From: Desulfobacteraceae bacterium
Lineage (GTDB): Bacteria > Desulfobacterota > Desulfobacteria > Desulfobacterales > JAABRJ01
NCBI GenBank assembly: GCA_022340425.1
Contig: JAJDNY010000101.1
Location: forward strand, 1 to 47,148
Reading direction: 5' to 3'
DNA: 47,148 nt
Part shown: positions 1 to 9,204 of the stretch, piece by piece
Numbering within the stretch: position 1 is the stretch's first letter
Layout of the letters: every line of letters begins with the position of its first letter
Notes under the pieces: model-generated
Told to the model about the DNA's origin: nothing
Database searches by the model: none
What the model saw: only the letters and a program-made list of their open reading frames with translations
Made by a program: the position numbers and the translations under genes

Positions 1-584
1 CCCAGGCCGAAGGTGGCGCCGATGCCCCCGGACTGCTGGCCAAGAAGCAGGCCCAGGAGGCTGAAATCCTCGATCGCCGCGACCCCGAAATACTTCAAGA
101 GACCCAGCGGGTAGGCGGGATTGAAGGCGAAGTCATAGCCCACCAGGGCCGTGTCGAAGTCCACCAGATGGCCCCAGGAAACGATCAGAATGGAGAGGGC
201 GACCACCGCCGGGTTGAAGGGATTGCCGCCGATGCCGCCGAAGATCTGCTTGCCGATGCCGATGGCGATCAGGGTGCCGGTCGCCACCACCCACCAGGGG
301 GTCGTGGCCGGGATGAGCATGGCGAAAATCAACCCGATCAGGGCGGCATTGCCGTCGCCGATGGTCAGCGGCCGTTTCATGGCCTTGTTCAAGGCCCACT
401 CCCAGACCATGGCCGTTCCCACCGCCACCGATACCACGCCCACCGCGGGCACCCCGTATTGCAAGAACCCCATCAGAACCGCCGGCAGGGCGGCCAGCAT
501 GGTGTGGTAGTTGCGCTCACGGATCCCGCTGCCATCATGCCAGAAAGGTGCGTGGGAAACGATGTACTTATTCTGTTTCGACAT
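1..584 (-). CDS. rnfD: RnfD, ion-translocating oxidoreductase subunit D (partial, C-terminus outside window)
   Basis: RnfD is a membrane flavoprotein subunit of the Rnf complex, which couples ferredoxin:NAD+ (or cytochrome) electron transfer to ion pumping. The ATG at 584 opens a frame running to the window edge (194 codons) that begins MSKQNKYIVSHAPF and continues as several hydrophobic helices. The RnfD/NqrB hallmark GGIGGNPFNPAVVAL is readable near residue 115, and the frame leaves the window in a GGIGATFGLG stretch that matches the conserved region before the second set of helices. The start lies 17 bp inside the end of rnfC, so the two are probably translationally coupled. The rest of the gene, and presumably rnfG, E, A and B, lie to the left. 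The covalent-FMN threonine region cannot be assessed because it is cut off. Confidence 0.9.
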   Translation of the reverse strand, partial: MSKQNKYIVSHAPFWHDGSGIRERNYHTMLAALPAVLMGFLQYGVPAVGVVSVAVGTAMVWEWALNKAMKRPLTIGDGNAALIGLIFAMLIPATTPWWVVATGTLIAIGIGKQIFGGIGGNPFNPAVVALSILIVSWGHLVDFDTALVGYDFAFNPAYPLGLLKYFGVAAIEDFSLLGLLLGQQSGGIGATFGL

Positions 585-1860
585 GTTCTGCCTCCACCGG
601 GTTGGTCCGGGCAAGTTCGTATTTGGCTAACCGGATGTACTGGAAGATGGGGATCTTCGCCACGCAGACATAGCTGCAGAGGCCGCATTCGATGCACGAA
701 AAGAGGTCGTACTCCTCCGCGCCGGCCTCGTACTGACCCGCTTCCAGAAAGCGCACGAGCATGTTGACCGGCATCTGCGCAGGGCAGACGCGGACGCAAT
801 CGCCGCAGTTGATGCAGGGGTAATCGGAGACCAGCGGCACGCTGGCGCTGTCCTGGACCATGACCGCGTCGGTGTCGGGGCGCACGGGGTAGGTGTCGCT
901 GAAAACGGCGTGGCCGCGGAAGGGGCCGCCCATGACGATCCGGTCACGGTCCTGGAGGGTGATGCCGGTTTTCTGGAAAACGTCCTTCAGGGGAGTGCCG
1001 ATGGGGGCCGCCACCAGGGATTTGGCCCCCTCCTTGTTGATCAGGGTGATGCGCTTGACAACCGGTACCCGCCCCTCGGCAAAGGCTCTGCCCAGGGCTG
1101 CGACGGCCTCGGCGGTCATAAAACAGACCCCGAGCTCTTCGAAGCGTTTGCCGGCGGGCAGCACCTGGCCAAGGCAGTCCTTCATGATCATGTGGGGCAG
1201 CGTCGCCGGGTAGCGGGCGGCGGTGATCTTGACCTCCGCGCCCGAGGCCACGGCATCCTGCATGAGATGCGCCGGGGCGACCAGGACGATGCGCGCCTCC
1301 CCCGTAATCTGCCTCAGGACGGTGATGCCGTTTCGCAGCGCCTGGATGTCTGCCTGCAGAATGTGCTGCTGGGTGGCCACCAGCAGATCGTCGTCCACCC
1401 CGCAGACCACGATCGTGGAGATGGGGTATTGGGGGTCGTTCAGGGCGCTTAACGGCGGCAATCCCGGTGCCTGGGCCAGATAGGCCGCGGCCCGGGTGAG
1501 GCTCGGTTCCGTGCCGGCCTCGCCGAATCCCGCGTCGACTTCCTCGGCGGTTACCGGCGTCACCGTGATGCCGAGAAATTGCTGGCCAAAATCGCCCGGA
1601 AAGGGGGCGACGGCGCTGATGGTGCCGGTAACCGAGGAGATCACGTAGATACCGGGGTTATCCGCCAGGGAGATTTTCTGGCCAGTTTTAACCCGGTCGC
1701 CCACTTTGCGGTCCAAAGTCGGCGTCTGCCGGGGTGCCAGGGGGAGCAAAAGGGTGACGGAGGCTGCGGGACGGATCGGTTTCGGCGCCGGCAGGCTTTT
1801 GACATCGCTGTCGTACTGGAGCTGCGGAAGCGCGTAGCCCAAAAAAGATCTTTTTATCAT
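568..1860 (-). CDS. rnfC: RnfC, electron transport complex subunit C
   Basis: RnfC is the peripheral NADH/FMN and iron-sulfur subunit of the Rnf complex. The 430-residue protein has the family architecture. An N-terminal barrel-sandwich/lipoyl-like region (KVGDRVKTGQKI near residues 50-65) is followed by the Complex I 51-kDa-like fold. Two ferredoxin-type cluster motifs come last: CINCGDCVRVCP (Cys349, 352, 355, 359) and CIECGLCSYVC (Cys389, 392, 395, 399). In each cluster the fourth cysteine would be shared crosswise, as usual for 2[4Fe-4S] domains. The start ATG at 1860 is preceded by GAGAAGG. The protein ends shortly after the second cluster, so the long repetitive C-terminal tail of enterobacterial RnfC is absent, which is normal outside Gammaproteobacteria. 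It lies between the multihaem cytochrome gene and rnfD in one operon. Confidence 0.95.
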   Translation of the reverse strand: MIKRSFLGYALPQLQYDSDVKSLPAPKPIRPAASVTLLLPLAPRQTPTLDRKVGDRVKTGQKISLADNPGIYVISSVTGTISAVAPFPGDFGQQFLGITVTPVTAEEVDAGFGEAGTEPSLTRAAAYLAQAPGLPPLSALNDPQYPISTIVVCGVDDDLLVATQQHILQADIQALRNGITVLRQITGEARIVLVAPAHLMQDAVASGAEVKITAARYPATLPHMIMKDCLGQVLPAGKRFEELGVCFMTAEAVAALGRAFAEGRVPVVKRITLINKEGAKSLVAAPIGTPLKDVFQKTGITLQDRDRIVMGGPFRGHAVFSDTYPVRPDTDAVMVQDSASVPLVSDYPCINCGDCVRVCPAQMPVNMLVRFLEAGQYEAGAEEYDLFSCIECGLCSYVCVAKIPIFQYIRLAKYELARTNPVEAEHVETE

Positions 1861-1932
1861 GGTAAAACCTTCTCGAGTTAGCCGGAATGGGGTGAAAAGC
1901 CGTTTATGCCGGGTGATGAATTGCGGCCGGTT

Positions 1933-2370
1933 TTACATGACGTGGCACGACGAGCAATCGGATGTGCCCGGACCTGCGCCATAATCCTCATGGCAGCCGC
2001 CGCACTGCTGGTGAAAGGCGTCAGTGCGCTTGGGAATCTCTTCGGCATCGATTTCACTTTCGTCATGGCAGTCCAGGCAGGCTTGGGGGGGCATTTCGGC
2101 GTCTGGTCTCAGGTGGCAATCCCCGCAGGGTCGGAACCGGTCCGCATCCTCCTCGTAGTGGTGGTGGCAATCGATGCAGTCCAGACCAATTTCGGTGCCC
2201 GTGAAATGCAGCTTGTGGTCGAAGAGGACCTTTCCGGCGACCCCTTGGAACATCATTCTGACGGGCGGGTCCGGAGTCTTGGCCGGAAAGGCTGCATAGC
2301 TTAAGAGCCCCAGAACAAGTAAAATCGCGGCAAGGCAATAAGCTGTCTGCAGTTCTTTCTTGGCAGTCAT
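1933..2370 (-). CDS. Membrane-anchored pentahaem c-type cytochrome (cytochrome c3/c7-like), Rnf-associated
   Basis: This 145-residue protein has an N-terminal hydrophobic segment (about residues 10-28, AYCLAAILLVLGLL) that is either an uncleaved anchor or a signal peptide. It then has five CXXCH haem-binding motifs: CIDCH, CGDCH, CLDCH, CGGCH and CSSCH. Extra histidines (FDHKLHF, HHHY, DAFH) could be distal ligands as in cytochrome c3. It is the first gene of the rnf operon, 72 bp upstream of rnfC. The start ATG at 2370 follows an AAAGGA site. Multihaem cytochromes next to rnfC are known from sulfate reducers and from Methanosarcina (MmcA), where they link Rnf to a periplasmic electron pool. 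That role here is inferred from position. The very short spacing of the last motif from the C-terminus (CSSCHVM) is notable. Confidence 0.88.
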   Translation of the reverse strand: MTAKKELQTAYCLAAILLVLGLLSYAAFPAKTPDPPVRMMFQGVAGKVLFDHKLHFTGTEIGLDCIDCHHHYEEDADRFRPCGDCHLRPDAEMPPQACLDCHDESEIDAEEIPKRTDAFHQQCGGCHEDYGAGPGTSDCSSCHVM

Positions 2371-2720
2371 TTGCTTACATTCCTTTCGAGCAAGGGGTAA
2401 ACACTGAAGGTTGGAGAGGGATTTGAAACCAGATTTCGCCTATCACACTGGTCTCAAGCTTTCAAGTCATTTTTTTAAAGTCCGCGCTGCCAAAAAACGA
2501 AAATAGGGAGAAATTGTGGGGACTTGTCGGACGCCGCACGGGGGGCCGGCCCCCATTGCCGACCGGCAAGAAAGGGGCGCCAATTGCTCCATCGGGTTTC
2601 ATGGATTACGGGGCGTCGGGGCCGGGCCGAGACGCGTGAGGGGCAAAAAAGGGGGGTGGCAGGCGGCGGCCGCCGTGGCTGATCCCAGCTGCTGGGGGTT
2701 CGGGCGGCCGCGCAGGGCCA
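2371..2720. other. Intergenic region between the NifX/Mrp cluster and the rnf operon
   Basis: I find no convincing gene in these 350 bases; the short open frames have no recognisable protein character. The left 150 bases are AT-richer and should hold the rnf operon promoter reading leftwards. The best match is TTGAAA with 17-bp spacing to TAGGCG (about 2435-2463, minus strand), which is poor at the -10. The right part is very GC-rich. It contains the palindrome GGCGGCCGCC followed, in the minus direction, by a run of six T about 12 nt later, a weak terminator candidate for the upstream NifX gene. Confidence 0.4.
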
Positions 2721-3053
2721 TCAGTGGTCGCAAAGGTTGACACCGGTCACCAGGGAGTCTTCAAGGTAGCCCCGGACCAGTTTTTGGGGTTCTTCGCGTT
2801 CGGCGCCGATGACGACGTTGATGCCGTTCTGGGCGAAGAGGTTGAGGGCTTTCTGGCCCATGCCGCCGGCGATGATCACATCGGCGCCCATCTCTTTCAG
2901 CCAGCGGGGCAGAACGCCCGGTTCGTGCGGGGGGGGCTGCAGCATTTCCGTTTTCTTGATCTCGTTGTTTTCGACTTCGATCAGGGCAAACTCCTGGCAG
3001 TGCCCGAAATGGGCGGCCAATTTACCCTCGGCAATGGGAATTGCGATTTTCAT
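2721..3053 (-). CDS. NifX/NifB-fold (dinitrogenase iron-molybdenum cofactor family) protein 1
   Basis: The 110-residue protein matches the small dinitrogenase Fe-Mo cofactor biosynthesis fold (PF02579 type). It has MKIAIPIAEG at the N-terminus, HFGHCQEFALIEV near residues 15-27, and the ADVIIAGGMGQKAL core near residue 60. Free-standing members in anaerobes bind metal-sulfur clusters rather than serving nitrogenase. No nif genes are present nearby, so a nitrogen-fixation role is not supported. It is the last gene of a leftward cluster with DUF134, a second NifX-like protein and an Mrp ATPase, 72 bp downstream of the latter. The ATG at 3053 is preceded by AGGAGGAAT. It belongs to the same family as the protein at 4011-4373 but is clearly diverged (HFGHC here, DPRFGRAAYF there). 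Confidence 0.88.
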   Translation of the reverse strand: MKIAIPIAEGKLAAHFGHCQEFALIEVENNEIKKTEMLQPPPHEPGVLPRWLKEMGADVIIAGGMGQKALNLFAQNGINVVIGAEREEPQKLVRGYLEDSLVTGVNLCDH

Positions 3054-3125
3054 TTTAACTATTCCTCCTTTGTGCTTCGAATTAACCTCAAACGCGGTGT
3101 TCGGCCCGGGTTCCGCACGGCGCCC

Positions 3126-3962
3126 CTAAGGGGCGATGGCGCGCGCCAACTGGGCAAAGGCTCTGGCCACGGGCGTTTCAGCGTAGCGATCCTGGAAGCA
3201 GGTGCCCTCGTCGCCGCAGGAAACCATGTGGGGATCGAAGGGAATCTTGCCGAGAAAGCGCAGCCCGAGTTGCCGGCAGGTGCGCTCGCCGCCGCCGCTG
3301 CCGAAAAGATCGATCTCGCAGCCGCAGTGGGGACAGGCAAACCCGCTCATGTTTTCGATCAGACCGAAAATGGGCATTTTGACGGTTTTGCAGAAATTGA
3401 TCGATTTGCGCACATCGGCCAGGGAAACCTCCTGGGGGGTGGTGACCACCAGGGCTTGGGCGTCGGGGATCGACTGGGCGATGGAAAGGGGCTCATCACC
3501 GGTTCCCGGGGGGGAGTCGATCACCAGGTAGTCCAGTTCCCCCCAGGCCACATCGCCGATGAACTGCCGGATCACCGAGTGTTTCAGGGGGCCGCGCCAG
3601 ATGATGGCGTCGTCTTTGCTCGCCGTCAGGGCCTCGATGGAGACGGCGCTCAGATTGGCCGAGTATTGCAGCGGCACGAGCTTCTGGCTGGCGTTGAGGT
3701 CCAGCATGCCCTTCAGGCCCAGCATGCGGGGCACGTCGGGTCCGTGGATATCCACGTCGAGGATGCCGACCTTGAAGCCGCGGTTGGCCAGGGCCATGGC
3801 GAGGTTGACGGCGACACTGGTTTTGCCGACCCCCCCTTTACCGCTCATGACCAGGAACTTGTGTTTTATCTTGGCAAGGGCGTCCTTGACCGCCGTGTCC
3901 TTTTGGGCCTGGGCGGCTTTGGGATCGCCCGGGGTGCTGGATCCGGGGGTGCACTGTTGCAT
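3126..3962 (-). CDS. Mrp/NBP35-family P-loop ATPase (iron-sulfur carrier)
   Basis: The 278-residue protein is a MinD/ParA-like ATPase of the Mrp/ApbC/NBP35 group, which carries and transfers [4Fe-4S] clusters. The deviant Walker A GKGGVGKT is at residues 41-48, followed by GILDVDIHGPDVPRMLG, the switch-like LVIDSPPGTGDEP near 146-158, and the IENMSGFACPHCG motif. Its CPHC cysteines (Cys210 and Cys213) are the cluster ligands that dimerise in this family. The N-terminal 30 residues are low-complexity with one additional Cys (MQQC), and no N-terminal ferredoxin domain is present. The gene sits between two NifX-like genes and downstream of DUF134. This is the neighbourhood seen for ORP-type and Mrp genes in Desulfovibrio, suggesting assembly of a metal-sulfur cluster on the NifX-like partners. 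I did not assign a symbol because apbC, mrp and orp paralogs are hard to tell apart by eye. Confidence 0.9.
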   Translation of the reverse strand: MQQCTPGSSTPGDPKAAQAQKDTAVKDALAKIKHKFLVMSGKGGVGKTSVAVNLAMALANRGFKVGILDVDIHGPDVPRMLGLKGMLDLNASQKLVPLQYSANLSAVSIEALTASKDDAIIWRGPLKHSVIRQFIGDVAWGELDYLVIDSPPGTGDEPLSIAQSIPDAQALVVTTPQEVSLADVRKSINFCKTVKMPIFGLIENMSGFACPHCGCEIDLFGSGGGERTCRQLGLRFLGKIPFDPHMVSCGDEGTCFQDRYAETPVARAFAQLARAIAP

Positions 3963-4010
3963 CTGTCATCTCCTCTGGCGGCCGGCGGTGCCGGCTGGGC
4001 GCCGCCGATG

Positions 4011-4373
4011 TTAGACCCAGTGGCCCTCCACGTTGGGGGAATCCACGGGTGTGAGTTGGTTGCGCTTGAACTGTGCGACGGCATCGGCTACGGTGCCGCT
4101 GGCCCCCACCACAATTTTGACCCCGGCGCGCTCGAGGACCTTGAAGGCCTTGGGGCCGCAGTTGCCGGTGATCAGGACGTCCACCTGGTGTTCGGCGATG
4201 GTTTTGCCGGCCTGGATGCCGGCACCTTGGGGCAGCTCCAAATTCTGCGTGTTTTCCACAACCTCAAAGGTCATGGCGTCGGGATCCACCAGGATAAAAT
4301 AGGCGGCCCGCCCGAACCTCGGGTCCAACTCCGCGGAAAGTTGCGGGCCGGTGGCGGTAATGGCGATTTTCAT
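4011..4373 (-). CDS. NifX/NifB-fold (dinitrogenase iron-molybdenum cofactor family) protein 2
   Basis: This is a 120-residue member of the PF02579-type fold: MKIAITATG, then the conserved DPRFGRAAYFILVD near residues 17-30, and VDVLITGNCGPKAFKVL near 68-84. The open frame extends further upstream. I chose the ATG at 4373 because AAAGGTGA precedes it at proper spacing and because the family always begins with this MKIA strand. Orange-protein homologs in sulfate reducers have this same domain and bind a mixed metal-sulfur cluster; that activity is only inferred here. It is co-oriented with and 49 bp downstream of DUF134, and 48 bp upstream of the Mrp ATPase. Confidence 0.88.
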   Translation of the reverse strand: MKIAITATGPQLSAELDPRFGRAAYFILVDPDAMTFEVVENTQNLELPQGAGIQAGKTIAEHQVDVLITGNCGPKAFKVLERAGVKIVVGASGTVADAVAQFKRNQLTPVDSPNVEGHWV

Positions 4374-4422
4374 GGGGTGCTCACCTTTCTGTTGTTTGCG
4401 GGGGCTGGGCGGATGCCGCGCT

Positions 4423-4839
4423 TCAGCCCCGAATTCGGTAAAAATCGGTCTGGCTGCACGCCGGGCAACGTCCGGGGCGGCCGGTTCCCATGGGTTCATG
4501 CCAGGAATGCTGGCAATTGCGGCAGACGAAGACGCGCTCCGCATCGGCCACGATGGTGTAATTGCCTCCGGCCACATTGATGGCCTTGCCGTTGATCAGG
4601 GCGTCGGCAACGGCCCGGCGGGCATTCTGGACGATGCGGCCGAAGGTGGCCCGCGATACCCCCATGCGGCGGCCGGCCTCTTCATGGGACATCCCCAGGA
4701 GATCGGCCAGCCGGATGGCCTCGCGTTCATCCACGGTCAGCCGGACCTCTTCCAGCTCGATCATCGGAATCCCGCGCGGCTTGAAGTAGCTGATGCTGGG
4801 GTTAAAGGCCACGATGCGATTTTTCTGCGGGCGAACCAT
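4423..4839 (-). CDS. DUF134-family HTH DNA-binding protein, predicted cluster regulator
   Basis: The 138-residue protein has the DUF134 signature. An N-terminal basic stretch (MVRPQKNRIV) is followed by YFKPRGIPM, then a sigma-70 region-4-like helix-turn-helix (LTVDEREAIRLADLLGMS through GVSRATFGRIVQNARR, about residues 35-75). The C-terminal part carries paired cysteines (VCRNCQHSW and CPACSQ) that look like a zinc- or cluster-binding ribbon. It is the promoter-proximal gene of the NifX-Mrp-NifX cluster. A strong promoter and a palindrome lie directly upstream, so autoregulation is likely. GGAGG precedes the ATG at 4839. The two Cys pairs would let it sense metal or iron-sulfur status, which is inference. 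Confidence 0.88.
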   Translation of the reverse strand: MVRPQKNRIVAFNPSISYFKPRGIPMIELEEVRLTVDEREAIRLADLLGMSHEEAGRRMGVSRATFGRIVQNARRAVADALINGKAINVAGGNYTIVADAERVFVCRNCQHSWHEPMGTGRPGRCPACSQTDFYRIRG

Positions 4840-4852
4840 ACATCCTCCATTG

Positions 4853-4866
4853 TGAGAATATACTCA
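4853..4866. promoter_or_regulatory. Palindromic operator candidate upstream of DUF134
   Basis: TGAGAATATACTCA is an inverted repeat with one mismatched pair (TGAG-n-ATAT-n-CTCA). It lies 14 to 27 bp upstream of the DUF134 start codon, just downstream of the predicted transcription start. A bound dimer there would block transcription. The likely ligand is DUF134 itself. Confidence 0.5.
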
Positions 4867-4874
4867 AAAGTCTA

Positions 4875-4903
4875 TTTTTAATTTCGGAACCGTTGCTTGT
4901 CAA
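4875..4903 (-). promoter_or_regulatory. Sigma-70-type promoter for the DUF134-NifX-Mrp cluster
   Basis: On the minus strand, TTGACA (4898-4903) is separated by exactly 17 bp from TAAAAA (4875-4880). The predicted start point is near 4868, adjacent to the palindrome at 4853-4866. Confidence 0.6.
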
Positions 4904-4975
4904 GAAAAAAATGGTATCGGCCCAAGCCCCGGGCCGTCCTCCCGGCGGGCCCCGGCAAAGGGCCCCACTATTTTC

Positions 4976-5004
4976 TTGACAGGTGCCGAACCGGCAAATA
5001 AAGT
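4976..5004 (+). promoter_or_regulatory. Sigma-70-type promoter for the HDOD histidine kinase
   Basis: TTGACA (4976-4981) and TAAAGT (4999-5004) are 17 bp apart. The predicted start is near 5011, giving a short leader before the GTG start at 5038. It is divergent from the DUF134 promoter, with the two -35 boxes about 75 bp apart. Confidence 0.55.
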
Positions 5005-5037
5005 GCTGTAAAATCTAAAAAAGTTGATTGATGACGC

Positions 5038-7170
5038 GTGAGCCGAGAAGCCAAAATTTTCGACAGGATCAGGAACTCCAAAAGCCTTCCCAGTCTTCCC
5101 CAGGTACTGCTTAAACTCATCGAGCTCTGCAACCGCGAAGATGCCACCCCCGGGGAGCTTGCCGAGGTCATCCGCAGCGACCCCGCCATCAGCGCCAAGG
5201 TCATGCAGTTGGTGAGCTCCGCCCACATCGGGCTGCTGAACAAACCCGGCAGCCTCGAGCAGGCGGTGGTCTATCTGGGGGCCGGGACCGTCAAGAATAT
5301 CGCCTTGTGTGCTGCCGTGGTGCTGGTTTTCCGGCGGGTCAAGGGCGACCCGGGCTTTAACCTGGCGCGCTTCTGGTGGCATTCCCTGATGTGCGCCGCC
5401 ACCGCCCGGCGCCTGGCCCGCTGCAACGCCGTGGTGCCTCCCGAGGAGGCTTTCCTTGCGGGCTTGCTGCACGATATCGGCAAGCTGCTGCTGTGGGTCA
5501 ATTTCGGGTCCGACTACAGCGCGCTCCTGCAAGCCACCGACACCGGGGGCCAGAGCCTGCTGGCAGGCGAGGCCCAGCTGGGGGCCACCCATTGCGAGGT
5601 CGGTGCCTGGGCCATCCGGCAGTGGGGGCTGGACTCGCTGATGGCCGACGCGGTTTACTACCACCACGAGGGCATCGACCGGGTTGGCGACGCCCTGCCG
5701 CTGGTCAAAATCGTTTACGTCGCCAACGCCCTCAGCCAAGGGCCGCAGGCCGACCCGGCGGCCGGCCGCGCCGCCTGCGAGCGTCTCTTCGGCCTGGCGC
5801 CTGAGCGCTGCGAGGCCCTCGTCGGTGAGAGCGCCGAAGAGGTTCAGGAGACAGCCCGCGCCCTGGGGATGGCGGTGGAGGCCCCGTCTGCGAGCTGGAT
5901 CGCCGAGCCTTCCCCGGAGGGCGCGCCCCAGGAAGTGCTCTCCTACGAGGTGCGCGACGCCTCGCTGCTCTTTGGCACCTTGGACAACCTGCTGCGGGCC
6001 GAGGACACCCGCGCGATCCTGCTGACCGTCGAACGGGCGCTGAAAATCCTCTTTGATGTCCACCAGTCCGCGATTTTTCTCTACGAGCCGGCGGACAACT
6101 GCCTGGTGGGCCGCAGCGGCGCGGAAGACCCCCTGCAGCAGGGCCTGCACCAGCAGGTTCTCTCCCTGGCCAACGGGAAGGGACTGCTGATCCGGGCCCT
6201 GACACGCAACCTCATGTTGGATTCCTTCGGCTATCTTGGCAGCGCACAGCCGAGCATTGCCGACGAGCAGGTGATGCGCGCCCTGGGCACCGAGGGTATG
6301 CTCTGCCTGCCGCTGGCGGTGGGCCAGCAGCCGGTGGGGGTGATGGCCCTGGGGCTTTCCGAGGCCCACTTCCGCCGCCTCACCGGCCGGATCAAGCTGC
6401 TGGGCATGTTCGCCCGCCAGGCGGCGACCTGCCTGCACCTCGATGGGCTCAAGAGGCGCCAGAGCGAAATGATTCAGGCCCAGCGGATCGAGGCGGCGGC
6501 CGTCCTGGCCCGCCGGGTGGCCCACGAGGCCAACAACCCCCTGGGGATCATCAAGAATTACCTCGCCATTCTGATGCCCAAACTGGGCGAAAATCATCCG
6601 GCGGTCGAGGAACTGGGCATCATCCGTGAAGAGATCGACCGGGTGGCCCAGATTGTCCGGCAGCTCTCCGATTTTGCCATCCCCATCAACCGGCCGAGCG
6701 ACCGCGTGGACGTCAACAAACTGATCCTGGACCTGATCAAAGTCATCGAACCCTCGCTCCTGGCGCCGCTTAAGATCGCGGTCCATCTGGATTTGGCAGA
6801 GTCCCTGGGGCCGGTGGCGGCCGAACGCAACGGGCTGAAACAGGTGCTCATCAACCTGATCAAAAACGCCGCCGAGGCGATGGCCCAGGGGGGCAACCTG
6901 TTCCTTGGGACCCGCCGGCTGGGGCCGGCCAAAAACGCCCACGGTCCCACCGGCGAGGTCGAAATCTCGGTCCGCGACGACGGCCCGGGTCTGCCGGCCG
7001 AAGTCCAGGCGCGGATCTTCGAGCCTTTCAACAGCGCCAAGGGCGGCGGTCACGCGGGGCTTGGCCTTTCCATCGTTCACGGGATCGTCAGGTCCCTGGG
7101 CGGGCGGATCAGCTGCCAGAGCCGGGAAGGCCGCGGCACCTGCTTTACCGTCAGGCTGCCGCTCGCCTGA
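5038..7170 (+). CDS. HDOD-GAF sensor histidine kinase
   Basis: The 710-residue soluble protein joins an HDOD domain to a kinase. HDOD occupies about residues 15-215 (SLPSLPQVLLKLIELCN, then FLAGLLHDIGKLLLW). A GAF-like region follows at about 320-470, then a HisKA domain with H-box RRVAHEANNPLGIIKN (His496). The HATPase_c domain has ANNP-type LINLIKNAAEAM, DDGPGLP and GHAGLGLSIVHGIV. HDOD domains are common in deltaproteobacterial signalling proteins and usually lack hydrolase residues; fusion to a kinase is a known but uncommon arrangement. The start is GTG: an in-frame stop (TGA at 5032) lies directly upstream, and an ATG at 5031 is out of frame. It has no receiver domain and no transmembrane segment. 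The REC-containing kinase 17 bp downstream is the obvious phosphotransfer partner. Confidence 0.9.
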   Translation: MSREAKIFDRIRNSKSLPSLPQVLLKLIELCNREDATPGELAEVIRSDPAISAKVMQLVSSAHIGLLNKPGSLEQAVVYLGAGTVKNIALCAAVVLVFRRVKGDPGFNLARFWWHSLMCAATARRLARCNAVVPPEEAFLAGLLHDIGKLLLWVNFGSDYSALLQATDTGGQSLLAGEAQLGATHCEVGAWAIRQWGLDSLMADAVYYHHEGIDRVGDALPLVKIVYVANALSQGPQADPAAGRAACERLFGLAPERCEALVGESAEEVQETARALGMAVEAPSASWIAEPSPEGAPQEVLSYEVRDASLLFGTLDNLLRAEDTRAILLTVERALKILFDVHQSAIFLYEPADNCLVGRSGAEDPLQQGLHQQVLSLANGKGLLIRALTRNLMLDSFGYLGSAQPSIADEQVMRALGTEGMLCLPLAVGQQPVGVMALGLSEAHFRRLTGRIKLLGMFARQAATCLHLDGLKRRQSEMIQAQRIEAAAVLARRVAHEANNPLGIIKNYLAILMPKLGENHPAVEELGIIREEIDRVAQIVRQLSDFAIPINRPSDRVDVNKLILDLIKVIEPSLLAPLKIAVHLDLAESLGPVAAERNGLKQVLINLIKNAAEAMAQGGNLFLGTRRLGPAKNAHGPTGEVEISVRDDGPGLPAEVQARIFEPFNSAKGGGHAGLGLSIVHGIVRSLGGRISCQSREGRGTCFTVRLPLA

Positions 7171-7187
7171 GGGGACGGTATCGCTTC

Positions 7188-9167
<1,980 letters not shown>

Positions 9168-9204
9168 GATTCCCCCACAGCCGCTCTGCGGCCCTGGGCC
9201 GCGC

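Noticed and set aside
2435-2463. Promoter TTGAAA/TAGGCG for the rnf operon
   Set aside because: The -10 match is poor; it is mentioned only inside the intergenic entry and not called as a site.
2516-2740. A 74-codon plus-strand open frame between the rnf and NifX loci
   Set aside because: No homology that I can see, no ribosome site, and its 3' end runs into the NifX-like gene on the other strand.
4900-7080. A 726-codon open frame antisense to the HDOD kinase, and similarly long antisense frames opposite the NifX/Mrp cluster (2724-4580) and ftsQ/murC (13577-15871)
   Set aside because: They are typical high-GC shadow frames. Their translations are Gly/His/Asp/Gln-rich without domain motifs, and they lie opposite genes with clear family signatures.
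9168-9204. Bidirectional terminator between the hybrid kinase and the radical SAM gene
   Set aside because: A short GCCGC/GCGGC stem is present but there is no T-run on either side, and the stem is too short to call.
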